The notes under the pieces: generated by a model | The model's input: the letters and a program-made list of their open reading frames with translations, nothing else | The model's database searches: none | Told to the model about the DNA's origin: nothing | Position numbers and translations under genes: made by a program | Part shown: positions 1 to 7,618 of the stretch, in pieces | How positions within the stretch are numbered: the first letter of the stretch is position 1 | Layout of the letters: every line of letters starts with the position of its first letter | Assembly (NCBI GenBank): GCA_001804345.1 | Contig: MHFU01000154.1 | Location: 4,263 to 21,190 of the forward strand | From: Omnitrophica bacterium RIFOXYB12_FULL_50_7 | GTDB lineage: Bacteria > Omnitrophota > Omnitrophia > Omnitrophales > Aquincolibacteriaceae | Length of the DNA stretch: 16,928 nucleotides | Reading direction: 5' to 3'

Positions 1-975
1 GCCAGAAAGCCCGATCTTTTTCGGATCCATGATCTCATAGGTCTGGCGCTTCTTGAGCACCCCGTCCTGGTGGATACCGGAAGCGTGCCAGAAGGCATTG
101 CGTCCTACGATCGCCTTGTTGGGCTGAACAACCATCCCCGTCAAATGGGATACCAACCGCGAAGCTTGGGTGATCTCAGAAAGTTTGATATCCGTGTAAC
201 AATTCATAAAATCCGAGCGCGTATCGATCGTCATGGCAATCTCTTCCAGTGAAGCGTTCCCCGCGCGTTCGCCGATCCCATTCACCGTACACTCCACTTG
301 ATTCGCGCCCGCCAGGACGGCCGCCAAAGAATTCGCCGTCGCGAGACCGAGATCGTTGTGACAGTGGACCGAAAGCACGACTTTCTTACCCAGTTCCGGA
401 TTTTTCCTGATCAAGAAACGAATCAACTCCGTGAACTCCTGCGGGACTGTGTAGCCGACGGTATCGGGTATATTGATGGACGTCGCCCCCGCATTGATCG
501 CCGCTCGGACCGTTTCAGCCAAAAAACCCCTCTCGGTGCGTGACGCATCCTCAGGAGAGAATTCGATCTGTTTGAAATCCTTGGCAGCCGACGTGATCTC
601 ACGCGCCACCATCGCAAGTATCTCCTTTTTATTCTTTTTGAGTTTGAACTCACGATGGATCTGGGAGGTTGCGAGAAAAACATGTAGACGTTTTTTCGCA
701 GCGCGCTCAAGCGCTCGCCGGCAGGCATCAATATCCCGCGGGATCATGCGCGAAAGTCCACAGATCACGGGCTTACGAACACTTTCCGCAATCATCGAAA
801 CGGCTTTCATCTCGCCCAATGAAGACGCGGGAAACCCTGCTTCGATGACATCTACATTCAGCCGCTCAAGCTGGCGCGCGATCTTCAGTTTCTCATCCGG
901 TGTGAGCGACGCTCCGGGCGATTGCTCGCCATCCCGAAGCGTGGTGTCGAAGATGTGTATCTTGCGTTTTTTCAT
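1..975 (-). CDS. leuA: 2-isopropylmalate synthase, 3' end outside the window
   Basis: Condenses 2-oxoisovalerate with acetyl-CoA, the first committed step of leucine synthesis, in the cytosol. The frame is open from an ATG at 975 to base 1, giving 325 codons. The N-terminus carries the DRE-TIM motif DTTLRDGEQ (residues 10-18), and HCHNDLG at 204-210 supplies the metal-binding HxH pair. The segment after that (ECTVNGIGERAGNASLEE) is also typical of LeuA. Family members are about 500 residues long, so the C-terminal leucine-sensing regulatory domain lies left of the window. Homocitrate or citramalate synthase share this fold, but the position after ilvB-ilvN-ilvC favours LeuA. The 82-nt gap to ilvC is almost filled by a heptamer hairpin. 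Confidence 0.94.
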   Translation of the reverse strand, partial: MKKRKIHIFDTTLRDGEQSPGASLTPDEKLKIARQLERLNVDVIEAGFPASSLGEMKAVSMIAESVRKPVICGLSRMIPRDIDACRRALERAAKKRLHVFLATSQIHREFKLKKNKKEILAMVAREITSAAKDFKQIEFSPEDASRTERGFLAETVRAAINAGATSINIPDTVGYTVPQEFTELIRFLIRKNPELGKKVVLSVHCHNDLGLATANSLAAVLAGANQVECTVNGIGERAGNASLEEIAMTIDTRSDFMNCYTDIKLSEITQASRLVSHLTGMVVQPNKAIVGRNAFWHASGIHQDGVLKKRQTYEIMDPKKIGLSG

Positions 976-993
976 GATATCCAGAACCAGGGA

Positions 994-1056
994 CAACGAA
1001 CAACGGGCAACGGACAACGAATTCTACGTTGACCGTTGCGCGTTGGCCGTTGACCG
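994..1056. repeat. Heptamer-word inverted repeat, CAACGGA type, copy 1
   Basis: Exactly nine 7-nt words fill the leuA-ilvC gap. Four are CAACGAA, CAACGGG, CAACGGA and CAACGAA (994-1021). A spacer word TTCTACG follows, then TTGACCG, TTGCGCG, TTGGCCG and TTGACCG (1029-1056). The right words are near-complements of the left ones, so transcript or single strand can fold into an imperfect hairpin. The ilvC stop codon begins two bases later. It is closely related to the element at 2079-2152. Confidence 0.85.
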
Positions 1057-1057
1057 G

Positions 1058-2056
1058 TTATTTCTTGTTAATAAATTCCATCATCCCGCGCAACTGCGCC
1101 CCGACTTTTTCGATCCCATGCTGGTCGCAAGTTTCGCGCTGCTGCTTGAAATTCGGCCGGCCCTTCTTGTTCTCTTCCATCCATTCCTTCGCAAATTTCC
1201 CGGACACGATCTCTTCCAACATCTTCCTCATCTCTTTGCGGGTATCCTTTGTGATCACGCGCGGCCCACGGCTATAACCGCCATATTCCGCGGTATCGGA
1301 AACGCGGCGATACATGCCGCTGATCCCATGCACAAACATCGCATCCACAATGAGTTTCACTTCGTGGAGACATTCGAAATACGCCATCTCCGGCTGATAC
1401 CCGGCCTCCACCAACGTGTCATAACCCGCGGTGATCAATTCACTCAAGCCGCCACAGAGAACCGCTTGTTCGCCAAAAAGATCGGTCTCCGTCTCTTCCT
1501 TGAAAGTCGTTTCGATCACGCCCGCGCGAGCACCGCCAATCGCCTTCGCGTACGCGAGGCCCATCTGGAGTGCTTTGCCGCTGGGATTCTGCTTTACGGC
1601 CACGAGGCACGGCACACCGCCGCCTTCCACGAACTGGGAACGGACGAGGGAGCCCGGTCCTTTCGGAGCCACCATAAAAACATCGATCTCCTTCGCGGGC
1701 TGGATGTAACCAAAATGAATGTTAAACCCATGAGAAAAACAAAGCGCTTTGCCGGCCTTCATGTACGGTGCGATATGCTTTTCGTAGATCTCGGCCTGAA
1801 GATGATCTTGCGTCAGGATCTGGATAATATCCGCCTGCCGAGCCGCTTCACTTGCAGCGATAGGCTTGAAACCATCTTTCACCGCCTGTTCATAGTTCGG
1901 CGTCCCGGGAATCTCGGAGACAATGACATCCACACCCGAATCGCGAAGATTCAGGCCTTGGCCGCGGCCCTGGATCCCGTAGCCGATGATGGCGATTTTC
2001 TTGCCCTTAAGAAGGTTCAGATCCGCATCTTTATCGTAATAAATTTTGACTGCCAT
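1058..2056 (-). CDS. ilvC: Ketol-acid reductoisomerase, class I
   Basis: Isomerises and reduces acetolactate or acetohydroxybutyrate to the dihydroxy acids of valine and isoleucine synthesis; cytosolic and Mg-dependent. The protein has 332 residues, the usual short class I length. A Rossmann glycine motif GYGIQG lies at 25-30, and the knotted C-terminal domain shows the metal-binding stretches EETETDLFGEQ and FECLHEV. The ATG at 2056 is preceded by GAAAGGAAAT, a usable ribosome binding site. The loop after beta-strand 2 reads VSEIPGTPNYEQA, with Glu48 at the strand end and none of the Arg/Ser residues that hold the NADPH 2'-phosphate in most family members. This suggests NADH use (inference). 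It lies between ilvN and leuA in one apparent operon. Confidence 0.96.
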   Translation of the reverse strand: MAVKIYYDKDADLNLLKGKKIAIIGYGIQGRGQGLNLRDSGVDVIVSEIPGTPNYEQAVKDGFKPIAASEAARQADIIQILTQDHLQAEIYEKHIAPYMKAGKALCFSHGFNIHFGYIQPAKEIDVFMVAPKGPGSLVRSQFVEGGGVPCLVAVKQNPSGKALQMGLAYAKAIGGARAGVIETTFKEETETDLFGEQAVLCGGLSELITAGYDTLVEAGYQPEMAYFECLHEVKLIVDAMFVHGISGMYRRVSDTAEYGGYSRGPRVITKDTRKEMRKMLEEIVSGKFAKEWMEENKKGRPNFKQQRETCDQHGIEKVGAQLRGMMEFINKK

Positions 2057-2078
2057 TTTAATTTCCTTTCGTTTCGTT

Positions 2079-2152
2079 CAACGAGCAACGGTCAACGGAC
2101 AACGAATTTTAGCACTGACTGTCGTACATTGACCGTTGACCGTTACTGTTGA
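2079..2152. repeat. Heptamer-word inverted repeat, CAACGGA type, copy 2
   Basis: Located in the ilvN-ilvC gap. The left arm is CAACGAG, CAACGGT, CAACGGA, CAACGAA (2079-2106). After a 21-nt middle, the right arm carries ATTGACC, GTTGACC and a decayed GTTACTG (2128-2148). The left arm closely matches the leuA-ilvC element and is in the same 7-nt register; the right arm is more degenerate. Confidence 0.82.
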
Positions 2153-2157
2153 GATAA

Positions 2158-2706
2158 TCACTTCCTTTTTGATTTGGTTACTTTCTTGGAAACCGCGACC
2201 TTCCCGCCACATTTCGAGGGAGCTTTCAATTCGCCCCGGCGAGCCATGGCGACTTGCCCCGTTCGAACGACTTCCTTGAGATCGAACGGCCTTAAAAGCT
2301 CGAGCATGGCGTCGATCTTGCCTTCGTTTCCCGTAACCTCGATCGTCAGAGATTCCGAACTCGCATCCACGATCTTCGCGCGAAACGTATTGATGATGTG
2401 CATAATATCGTTACGATTCGTCGCATTCGCCCCGACCTTGATCAGCACAAGCTCCCGTGCGATCATATCCTTCGCCGTGAGGTCTTCCACTCGGATTACA
2501 TCCACGAGTTTATTGAGCTGCTTCATGATCTGCTCAACCACGCGGTCATCTCCTTTCGCGATTACAGTCATGCGCGACACTTCCGGATCCTGAGTCTCCC
2601 CCACCGCAAGGCTATCGATATTGAACCCGCGCGCCGAAAAAAGTCCCGCCACGCGCGCCAAAACACCAAAATGATTTTCCACGAGCACTGAAATCGTATG
2701 TTGCAT
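2158..2706 (-). CDS. ilvN: Acetolactate synthase, small regulatory subunit
   Basis: Regulatory partner of the catalytic IlvB subunit; it normally binds valine and stimulates the large subunit. Residues 1-75 form the N-terminal ACT domain (starts MQHTISVLVENHFGVLARV, with the GLFSARGFNIDSL region), and residues 80-160 match the small-subunit C-terminal domain. The length of 182 residues is slightly above the usual 160-170; the surplus is a basic tail (GGKVAVSKKVTKSKRK). ATG at 2706 has a strong ribosome binding site, AAAGGAG, five bases upstream. It follows ilvB after a 99-nt gap that contains a heptamer hairpin. Confidence 0.96.
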   Translation of the reverse strand: MQHTISVLVENHFGVLARVAGLFSARGFNIDSLAVGETQDPEVSRMTVIAKGDDRVVEQIMKQLNKLVDVIRVEDLTAKDMIARELVLIKVGANATNRNDIMHIINTFRAKIVDASSESLTIEVTGNEGKIDAMLELLRPFDLKEVVRTGQVAMARRGELKAPSKCGGKVAVSKKVTKSKRK

Positions 2707-2720
2707 GAGAACTCCTTTTG

Positions 2721-2800
2721 ATTAGCGGTTAGGGTTTAGGGTATAGCGTTTAGAAAAACACGCGGAGATTTCTATCCCCTAACCCCTACACCCTACCCTC
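2721..2800. repeat. Heptamer-word inverted repeat, TTAGGG type
   Basis: In the ilvB-ilvN gap. Left words are ATTAGCG, GTTAGGG, TTTAGGG, TATAGCG, TTTAGAA (2721-2755). Right words are TATCCCC, TAACCCC, TACACCC, TACCCTC (2773-2800). Architecture and 7-nt period are those of the CAACGGA elements, but the word is different. The resemblance to eukaryotic telomere repeats appears coincidental. Confidence 0.8.
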
Positions 2801-2805
2801 TTTTT

Positions 2806-4491
2806 TTACGCCATATCCATGATCTGGTCCAGGGCATTCCCGGCCGCAACCATCGGATACACATTCGCTTCTCTGGAAACAAGACACTGCACGACCACGG
2901 GTCCTTTATGGGCCAAAGCTTTTTTGATCGCCGGAATCACGTCCTTTTTCTGCCGGACCTTAAGCGCGAGGATCCCGTAAGCTCCCACCAGCTTTACGAA
3001 GTCCGGATTCGTCGGCCCAATCACAGAACCTGAATAACGCCCTTTATAAAAAAGTTGCTGCCACTGGCGGACCATGCCGTAATAACCATTATCAAGAATA
3101 AAGGCCTTCACTGGCACTTTGTTGTAAGCCGCAGTCGCGAGTTCGGTCATGGTCATCTGAAACGATCCATCGCCTTCAATGCAAACCACCGTCTCTTCAG
3201 GTTTTCCGAGCTGCGCGCCGATCGCGGCGGGAAAACCATATCCCATGGTCCCAAGCCCGCCGGAAGTAAGCATCGTACGCGGTCGGTTGAATTGATACCA
3301 TTGCGCCGTCCACATCTGATGCTGTCCCACGCCCGTAACCACGATCGCCTGGTGCTTCGTCAGTTCCCCAATCCTTTCGATCACATACGCGGGATGGATC
3401 TTCTGACCCACGTTCTCATATTTCATCGGGTGCTTTTGTTTCCAGACCGCGATCTGGGTGAGCCACTCTTTCATATCCGGACGTTTGTCCGAAATAAGCC
3501 CGTTCAGCTTTGCAACTGCTTTTTTTACGTCGCTTACCACAGGCACGTTCGCCCGCACCGTCTTGGAAATCGACGACGGATCGATATCAATGTGAATGAT
3601 CTTGGCATGCGGTGCGAACTTCGCCACGTTACCGGTCACACGATCGTCAAATCGTGCGCCAACCCCGATCAGAACATCGGAATTCTGTACCGCATAATTC
3701 GCGAAATGAGTACCATGCATCCCGAGCATCCTCAAGGACGACTCGTGCGTTTCCGGAAAGATCCCAAGCCCCAGGATCGTTGTCGTAATGGGAATCCCCG
3801 TTTTTTCCACAAACTCGCGGATCTCTTTTCCGGCTCCGGAAATGATCGCCCCGCCCCCCACATACAACACAGGCCGCTTGCTCCCGCGGATCAGCCCGGC
3901 AGCCTTCAGGATCTGCTCTTCCACCCCCGGACACTCCACCTGGGGCTGGTAGCTCCGAATAAAGACATCCTTCGGCCACACAAACTCTGTTTTGGCGCGA
4001 CTGATATCCACAGGAAAATCGATCAACACGGGGCCGGGCTTTCCAGTTGTAGCGATATAAAACGCTTCGCGAACGATTCGCGCAATATCTCGAACGTCTT
4101 TGATCAAAAAATTGTGTTTCGTCACAGGGCGCGTAATCCCGACGATGTCCACTTCCTGGAACGCGTCGCTCCCAATCGCATTCGTAGTCACCTGCCCTGT
4201 AATGCAGACCAGGGGCACGGAATCCATGTACGCAGTTGCGAGACCCGTCACGGTGTTCGTAGCTGCGGGCCCTGAGGTCACCAAACAAACGCCGGGACGC
4301 CCCGTCGCGCGAGTATACCCATCCGCCATATGCGTTGCGCCTTGTTCGTGCTTGGTCAGGATCAGTTTGATCTTGGAATCATAGAGCACGTCATAAGTAG
4401 GCAGAATGACCCCACCCGGAAGCCCAAAAATATGCTCCACACCTTCTTTTTCAAGACATTTGATTAGGATCTCGGCGCCTGTAAGTTTCAC
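2806..4491 (-). CDS. ilvB: Acetolactate synthase, large catalytic subunit
   Basis: Thiamine-diphosphate enzyme that joins two pyruvates, or pyruvate and 2-oxobutyrate, in the first shared step of valine and isoleucine synthesis. It has 561 residues, normal for the family. The order is the N-terminal ThDP pyrimidine-binding domain with the catalytic glutamate in KHEQGATHMADGY (Glu49), a central FAD-type domain, then the pyrophosphate-binding domain with GGLGTMGYGFPAAIGA, GDGSFQM and the NGYYGMVRQWQ stretch typical of acetolactate synthases. The start is GTG at 4491 with only a weak purine-rich site upstream. It is the first gene of ilvB-ilvN-ilvC-leuA. The 64 nt before it contain TAACC/GGTTA half-sites also seen at the promoter of the preceding gene. 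Confidence 0.96.
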   Translation of the reverse strand: MKLTGAEILIKCLEKEGVEHIFGLPGGVILPTYDVLYDSKIKLILTKHEQGATHMADGYTRATGRPGVCLVTSGPAATNTVTGLATAYMDSVPLVCITGQVTTNAIGSDAFQEVDIVGITRPVTKHNFLIKDVRDIARIVREAFYIATTGKPGPVLIDFPVDISRAKTEFVWPKDVFIRSYQPQVECPGVEEQILKAAGLIRGSKRPVLYVGGGAIISGAGKEIREFVEKTGIPITTTILGLGIFPETHESSLRMLGMHGTHFANYAVQNSDVLIGVGARFDDRVTGNVAKFAPHAKIIHIDIDPSSISKTVRANVPVVSDVKKAVAKLNGLISDKRPDMKEWLTQIAVWKQKHPMKYENVGQKIHPAYVIERIGELTKHQAIVVTGVGQHQMWTAQWYQFNRPRTMLTSGGLGTMGYGFPAAIGAQLGKPEETVVCIEGDGSFQMTMTELATAAYNKVPVKAFILDNGYYGMVRQWQQLFYKGRYSGSVIGPTNPDFVKLVGAYGILALKVRQKKDVIPAIKKALAHKGPVVVQCLVSREANVYPMVAAGNALDQIMDMA

Positions 4492-4507
4492 GATATTTTT
4501 TTCTTTT

Positions 4508-4519
4508 TAACCTTGGTTA
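4508..4519. promoter_or_regulatory. TAACC-GGTTA inverted repeat upstream of ilvB
   Basis: TAACC and GGTTA are separated by two bases, 17 nt upstream of the ilvB GTG. A further GGTT lies just beyond. The same half-sites flank the -10 box of the next gene's promoter at 5663-5684. A binding site for a shared regulator is possible; nothing identifies the regulator. Confidence 0.3.
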
Positions 4520-4555
4520 CTATTTAATGTATAAAAAACCAGCGGAGGAGGAAGA

Positions 4556-5608
4556 TCAAACTACGAAGAAGTCTTTCACACCTTTTTTGAATTTTCCCTT
4601 CCAGGTCTGTTGACTCTGGGCCACGGAGGCTTCCCAACTCTGTCCCGTTGCTTCCATCCAGTCATAAACAGATTTTTTGAATTCCAGATCGTCGAGCTCT
4701 TCACTTTTTTTGTACTCCACAAGATGGAGCGGATAACCTTTTTGCTGAAGCTTGTCGAACCAAGCCTGGTTCCGGGATCGGGCATCCCCGTCTGCCTTTA
4801 ACGCGATATAAAAAGGAACCTGGTCTGCCGCATCCGGCCGGAGCTGGATCAATTGGGAAAAAGGTCCATCCCACGCCTCGCCTAACAAAGCAACTGCCGC
4901 GAATTCTTTGGGATATTTGATCGCCATGTAGGCCGCATAATGAGCGCCCAGATCTTTCCCGACAAGATAGACGCGTTTTTTACTGATGGGGAAACGTTCT
5001 ACCACATCTCTTTTTACAGAAAGAATCCATTCGTCCAGGCGGTAAGGCGTGTCCCCTTCTTTTGGCCAGAGAACATAAGGCGCCAGAATAAAGAGGCTCT
5101 TTCGTTCAGCAAGTCCTGTCAAATATTCGATCTGTTTTTCCGCCTTCGCAGCTTCTGCCGGCGCAATCATGATCATTGCATAGGTCCGATCGGACTTGTA
5201 ATCCTTCGGAGCGAAAAGAAAGACGGGATACTTGTAACCACTGACCTCCACAAGCCCGGAAGGGTTCGAAGCTGTGAAAACCTGGTCTTCGGGCAACTCT
5301 CTGGAAGCAACTTTGGACGCCACCGGCAAGGGCTGAACCACTCCAGACGCTTGGGATCCTTTCACTTCAGGCGAAGACGCCGGAAGGACCGGTGAAGGAA
5401 TTCCTTGCGCAGGTTGCACTTCTGCGGGAATTTGGGGTACCGCGGGAGCCTCTTCGACAGCCCCAGTTTCTTCAGAGACCGGAAAAGTCTCATCATAGTT
5501 CGCTGAAGCTTTTTTTTCTTCAACTGTTTCGGCACACACGTTCATACTGAATGTGATGAAAAAAACGCCAAAAAAAAGGAACGAAACACTTTTGCGAAAG
5601 TTTTCCAT
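4556..5608 (-). CDS. Secreted alpha/beta-hydrolase-like protein, nucleophile Ser replaced by Asp
   Basis: Function unknown. Residues 1-26 are a signal peptide ending at an Ala-type site (NVCA-ET), so export is expected. Residues 45-105 are a Pro/Ala/Val-rich linker without predictable fold. Residues 110-325 look like an esterase D or polyhydroxybutyrate-depolymerase type alpha/beta hydrolase: VYLVGKDLGAHYAAYMAIKYP at 213-233 is the nucleophile-elbow region, followed by the PKEFAAVALLGEAWDG strand. The expected G-x-S-x-G reads G-K-D-L-G (217-221), and no histidine lies near the usual C-terminal position (around 300-312). It may be a binding or scaffold protein, or use Asp as nucleophile. ATG at 5608 has GAGGATTCA before it. 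It forms its own transcription unit between ftsB and ilvB. Confidence 0.72.
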   Translation of the reverse strand: MENFRKSVSFLFFGVFFITFSMNVCAETVEEKKASANYDETFPVSEETGAVEEAPAVPQIPAEVQPAQGIPSPVLPASSPEVKGSQASGVVQPLPVASKVASRELPEDQVFTASNPSGLVEVSGYKYPVFLFAPKDYKSDRTYAMIMIAPAEAAKAEKQIEYLTGLAERKSLFILAPYVLWPKEGDTPYRLDEWILSVKRDVVERFPISKKRVYLVGKDLGAHYAAYMAIKYPKEFAAVALLGEAWDGPFSQLIQLRPDAADQVPFYIALKADGDARSRNQAWFDKLQQKGYPLHLVEYKKSEELDDLEFKKSVYDWMEATGQSWEASVAQSQQTWKGKFKKGVKDFFVV

Positions 5609-5662
5609 TGAATCCTCGACCCCTTGGGGACTTAAATTGACGTAACTCGCTGAAACAAAAGA

Positions 5663-5697
5663 GGTTACTATTATATGGATAACCTTTGGCTTGTCAA
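5663..5697 (-). promoter_or_regulatory. Consensus sigma-70-type promoter for the hydrolase-like gene
   Basis: On the minus strand TTGACA (5697-5692), a 16-bp spacer and TATAAT (5675-5670) match both consensus hexamers perfectly. Transcription would start near 5663, giving a leader of about 55 nt before the ATG at 5608. The -10 box lies inside an inverted repeat, TAACC (5680-5684) and GGTTA (5663-5667), which could act as an operator. Confidence 0.8.
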
Positions 5698-5797
5698 CGC
5701 ACCCTACCTGGTGGCATCAACTGGCTAGCGCAGTAGAAAACGGCCGGCTTTTAAAGCATTCCTTTAAAAAAATTTCGGAATTTCGTGGAAAATCAGG

Positions 5798-6256
5798 TCA
5801 AGCAACAGAACGAATATTTTTTTTCTTGGAAACCTTAGGCGCTGTGTTAGCCAAAGAAGCCACTACCGCCATGGGAGACATTCTTGCTTTTTCAGAGGCT
5901 GACGACTTAACAGCGGAAGTGCTTTTCCCATAAGGAGTTGCGGAAGTTCCCGAAGATGCTGGCGGAGGATTCGAAGGGTTCTTCTTCGTGACAAGCTCGT
6001 AGACGATCTCGCCCGATTTCACGAACCCAAGTTCTTCCCGGATCACTTTCTCAAGATAAGCCACATCGGTCTGGAGAAGATGGCGTTCATCTGCAAGGGT
6101 CTTGATCTGCGCATCGATCTCCTGGATCTTTTGGTTAAGGCGCTCTTCCTCCGACTTCAGTTCCCGGTAGCGCGTGATCGACGGCAGATAGATCCAACAC
6201 AGGATCAAAATGACCGCCAACGCGATCGCTAAAGCAACAAAGAACCTTTTCAGCAT
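5798..6256 (-). CDS. ftsB: FtsB/DivIC-family cell-division protein
   Basis: Small bitopic septum-formation protein that in other bacteria pairs with FtsL and links the divisome to FtsQ and FtsWI. The start chosen is ATG at 6256, giving 152 residues; longer starts run into eno. A single membrane helix lies at residues 5-23. A leucine-heptad coiled coil (28-72, RYRELKSEEERLNQKIQEI) follows, then the conserved VIREELGFVKSGEIVY segment that marks the family (71-86). Residues 93-152 are a Pro/Ser/Ala-rich tail absent from the roughly 100-residue E. coli protein. The start overlaps the eno stop by seven bases (ATGCTGA), so translation is probably coupled. Adjacency to eno is common in bacteria. Confidence 0.88.
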   Translation of the reverse strand: MLKRFFVALAIALAVILILCWIYLPSITRYRELKSEEERLNQKIQEIDAQIKTLADERHLLQTDVAYLEKVIREELGFVKSGEIVYELVTKKNPSNPPPASSGTSATPYGKSTSAVKSSASEKARMSPMAVVASLANTAPKVSKKKNIRSVA

Positions 6257-7569
6257 CGGGTGACGCCGAGCTTCGGACCCGCGTACACCGCCTTCGACCC
6301 CAAGGCCTCTTCGATCCTGAGTAAACGGTTGTATTTGCAAATGCGATCCGTACGCGAGGTCGAGCCGGTCTTGATTTGTCCGGTATTCAAGGCAACCGCA
6401 AGATCCGCAATCGTCGTATCCTCGGTTTCACCGCTTCGGTGGCTCATGACCGCCGTGTAATGATTCTTATGGGCCATGCGAACCGCTTCGATGGTTTCAG
6501 TCAGAGTACCAATCTGATTAACCTTGATCAGGATCGAGTTTGCACTTCCTTCTTGAATACCGCGTTCGAGGCGCTTTGTGTTCGTCACAAAAAGGTCGTC
6601 CCCCACGATCTGGATCTTTTTGCCGAGCCTTTCAGTGAGCTTCTTCCAACCGTCCCAATCATCCTCCGCGAGACCGTCCTCAATGGAAAAGATCGGATAT
6701 TTTTCGCAAAGCGCGGCATAGAATTCTATCATTTCTTCGGCCGTCTTCACGGGCTGCTGTTCCGCACAAAGAACATACTTGCCGGGGTTTAGACTACCGC
6801 CAAATTTGTCTTTGCCGTAAAAACTGGAGCTTGCGGGATCAAGCGCGATCTTCACGTCTTTGCCCGCCTGGTACCCGGCCTTCGCGATCGCTTCCATGAT
6901 TACGTCCAGAGCCTCATTGTTGGAGGTAAGATCCGGCGCAAATCCTCCCTCGTCACCCACGGCTGTAGAAAGTTTTTTGTCATGCAGGATTTTCTTGAGA
7001 TTGTGGAAAACCTCCGCGCCCATGCGAAGCGCGTCCTTGAAGGTCTCAGCACCAAAGGGCATGATCATGAATTCCTGAAGGTCGACGTTGTTGTCCGCGT
7101 GCACACCTCCGTTGATAATATTCATCATAGGCACCGGAAGAAGGTTCGCCGATTCGCCGCCAAGATACTGATAGAGAGGAATCCCCAGAGAATTTGAGAC
7201 CGCACGGGCGCAAGCAAGTGAAACGCCAAGAATCGCATTGGCACCGAGGCGAGATTTATTCGGGGTACCGTCCAGGGCGATCAAGAACCGGTCGATCTCT
7301 TCTTGTTTGGCCGCGTCTTTCCCCTTGAGAGCTTTCTGGATTTCGGTATTCACGTTCTCCACAGCCTTGAGTACGCCTTTACCGAGATAGCGGGCTTTAT
7401 CTCCATCGCGAAGCTCCACAGCTTCATGTTCGCCTGTCGAAGCACCGCTTGGAACCGCCGCACAGCCGATAATGCCGTCCCGGAGTTTCACATCCACTTC
7501 CACGGTTGGATTCCCGCGGGAATCCAGGATCTCACGCGCAATAATTTTTTCAATAATGGCTCGGGTCAT
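6250..7569 (-). CDS. eno: Enolase
   Basis: Interconverts 2-phosphoglycerate and phosphoenolpyruvate in glycolysis and gluconeogenesis. The 439 residues are colinear with bacterial enolases. Visible features are the mobile loop SGASTGEHEAVELRD (41-55), the catalytic acid in VGDEGG (Glu207), magnesium ligands in ALDPASSSFY (Asp244), SIEDG (Glu297) and GDDL (Asp324), the catalytic lysine in LIKVNQIG (Lys349), SHRSGET (376-382) and IKTGS (Lys400). GSTSRTDRICKYN departs a little from the usual GSLSRTDRIAKYN. ATG at 7569 has GGGAG eight bases upstream; that site abuts a 20-bp palindrome. The gene follows a promoter and a structured leader and is cotranscribed with ftsB. Confidence 0.97.
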   Translation of the reverse strand: MTRAIIEKIIAREILDSRGNPTVEVDVKLRDGIIGCAAVPSGASTGEHEAVELRDGDKARYLGKGVLKAVENVNTEIQKALKGKDAAKQEEIDRFLIALDGTPNKSRLGANAILGVSLACARAVSNSLGIPLYQYLGGESANLLPVPMMNIINGGVHADNNVDLQEFMIMPFGAETFKDALRMGAEVFHNLKKILHDKKLSTAVGDEGGFAPDLTSNNEALDVIMEAIAKAGYQAGKDVKIALDPASSSFYGKDKFGGSLNPGKYVLCAEQQPVKTAEEMIEFYAALCEKYPIFSIEDGLAEDDWDGWKKLTERLGKKIQIVGDDLFVTNTKRLERGIQEGSANSILIKVNQIGTLTETIEAVRMAHKNHYTAVMSHRSGETEDTTIADLAVALNTGQIKTGSTSRTDRICKYNRLLRIEEALGSKAVYAGPKLGVTRC

Positions 7570-7579
7570 TTTAAAACTC

Positions 7580-7599
7580 CCTGCCTGCCGGCAGGCAGG
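7580..7599. repeat. Perfect 20-bp palindrome CCTGCCTGCCGGCAGGCAGG
   Basis: A perfect palindrome in the eno leader, 11 nt before the start codon. Shorter or degenerate versions with the same centre occur at 10379-10392 and 12305-12320. The Shine-Dalgarno GGGAG of eno overlaps its edge by two bases. Confidence 0.92.
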
Positions 7600-7618
7600 C
7601 TTTTTGATGGTTAAACGA

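Noticed and set aside
473..2152. Long plus-strand open frame of 559 codons opposite leuA and ilvC
   Set aside because: It runs antisense through two clear enzymes and both heptamer repeats and has no recognisable domain; it reflects codon bias of the opposite strand.
994..2152. CRISPR array
   Set aside because: Repeat units are 7 nt with no unique spacers, and no cas genes are present.
2721..2755. Telomere-like TTTAGGG/TTAGGG repeats
   Set aside because: Only two good units, in a bacterial operon gap, and explained by the 7-nt-word family.
3055..4275. Plus-strand open frame of 406 codons opposite ilvB
   Set aside because: Antisense to conserved acetolactate synthase sequence, His/Arg-rich shadow without domain signal.
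4492..4555. Leader peptide and attenuator before ilvB
   Set aside because: The 64-nt gap has no short frame rich in Leu, Ile or Val codons and no terminator hairpin.
5691..5933. Plus-strand open frame of 80 codons over the end of ftsB
   Set aside because: Overlaps the FtsB tail and the hydrolase promoter, with no domain and no ribosome binding site.
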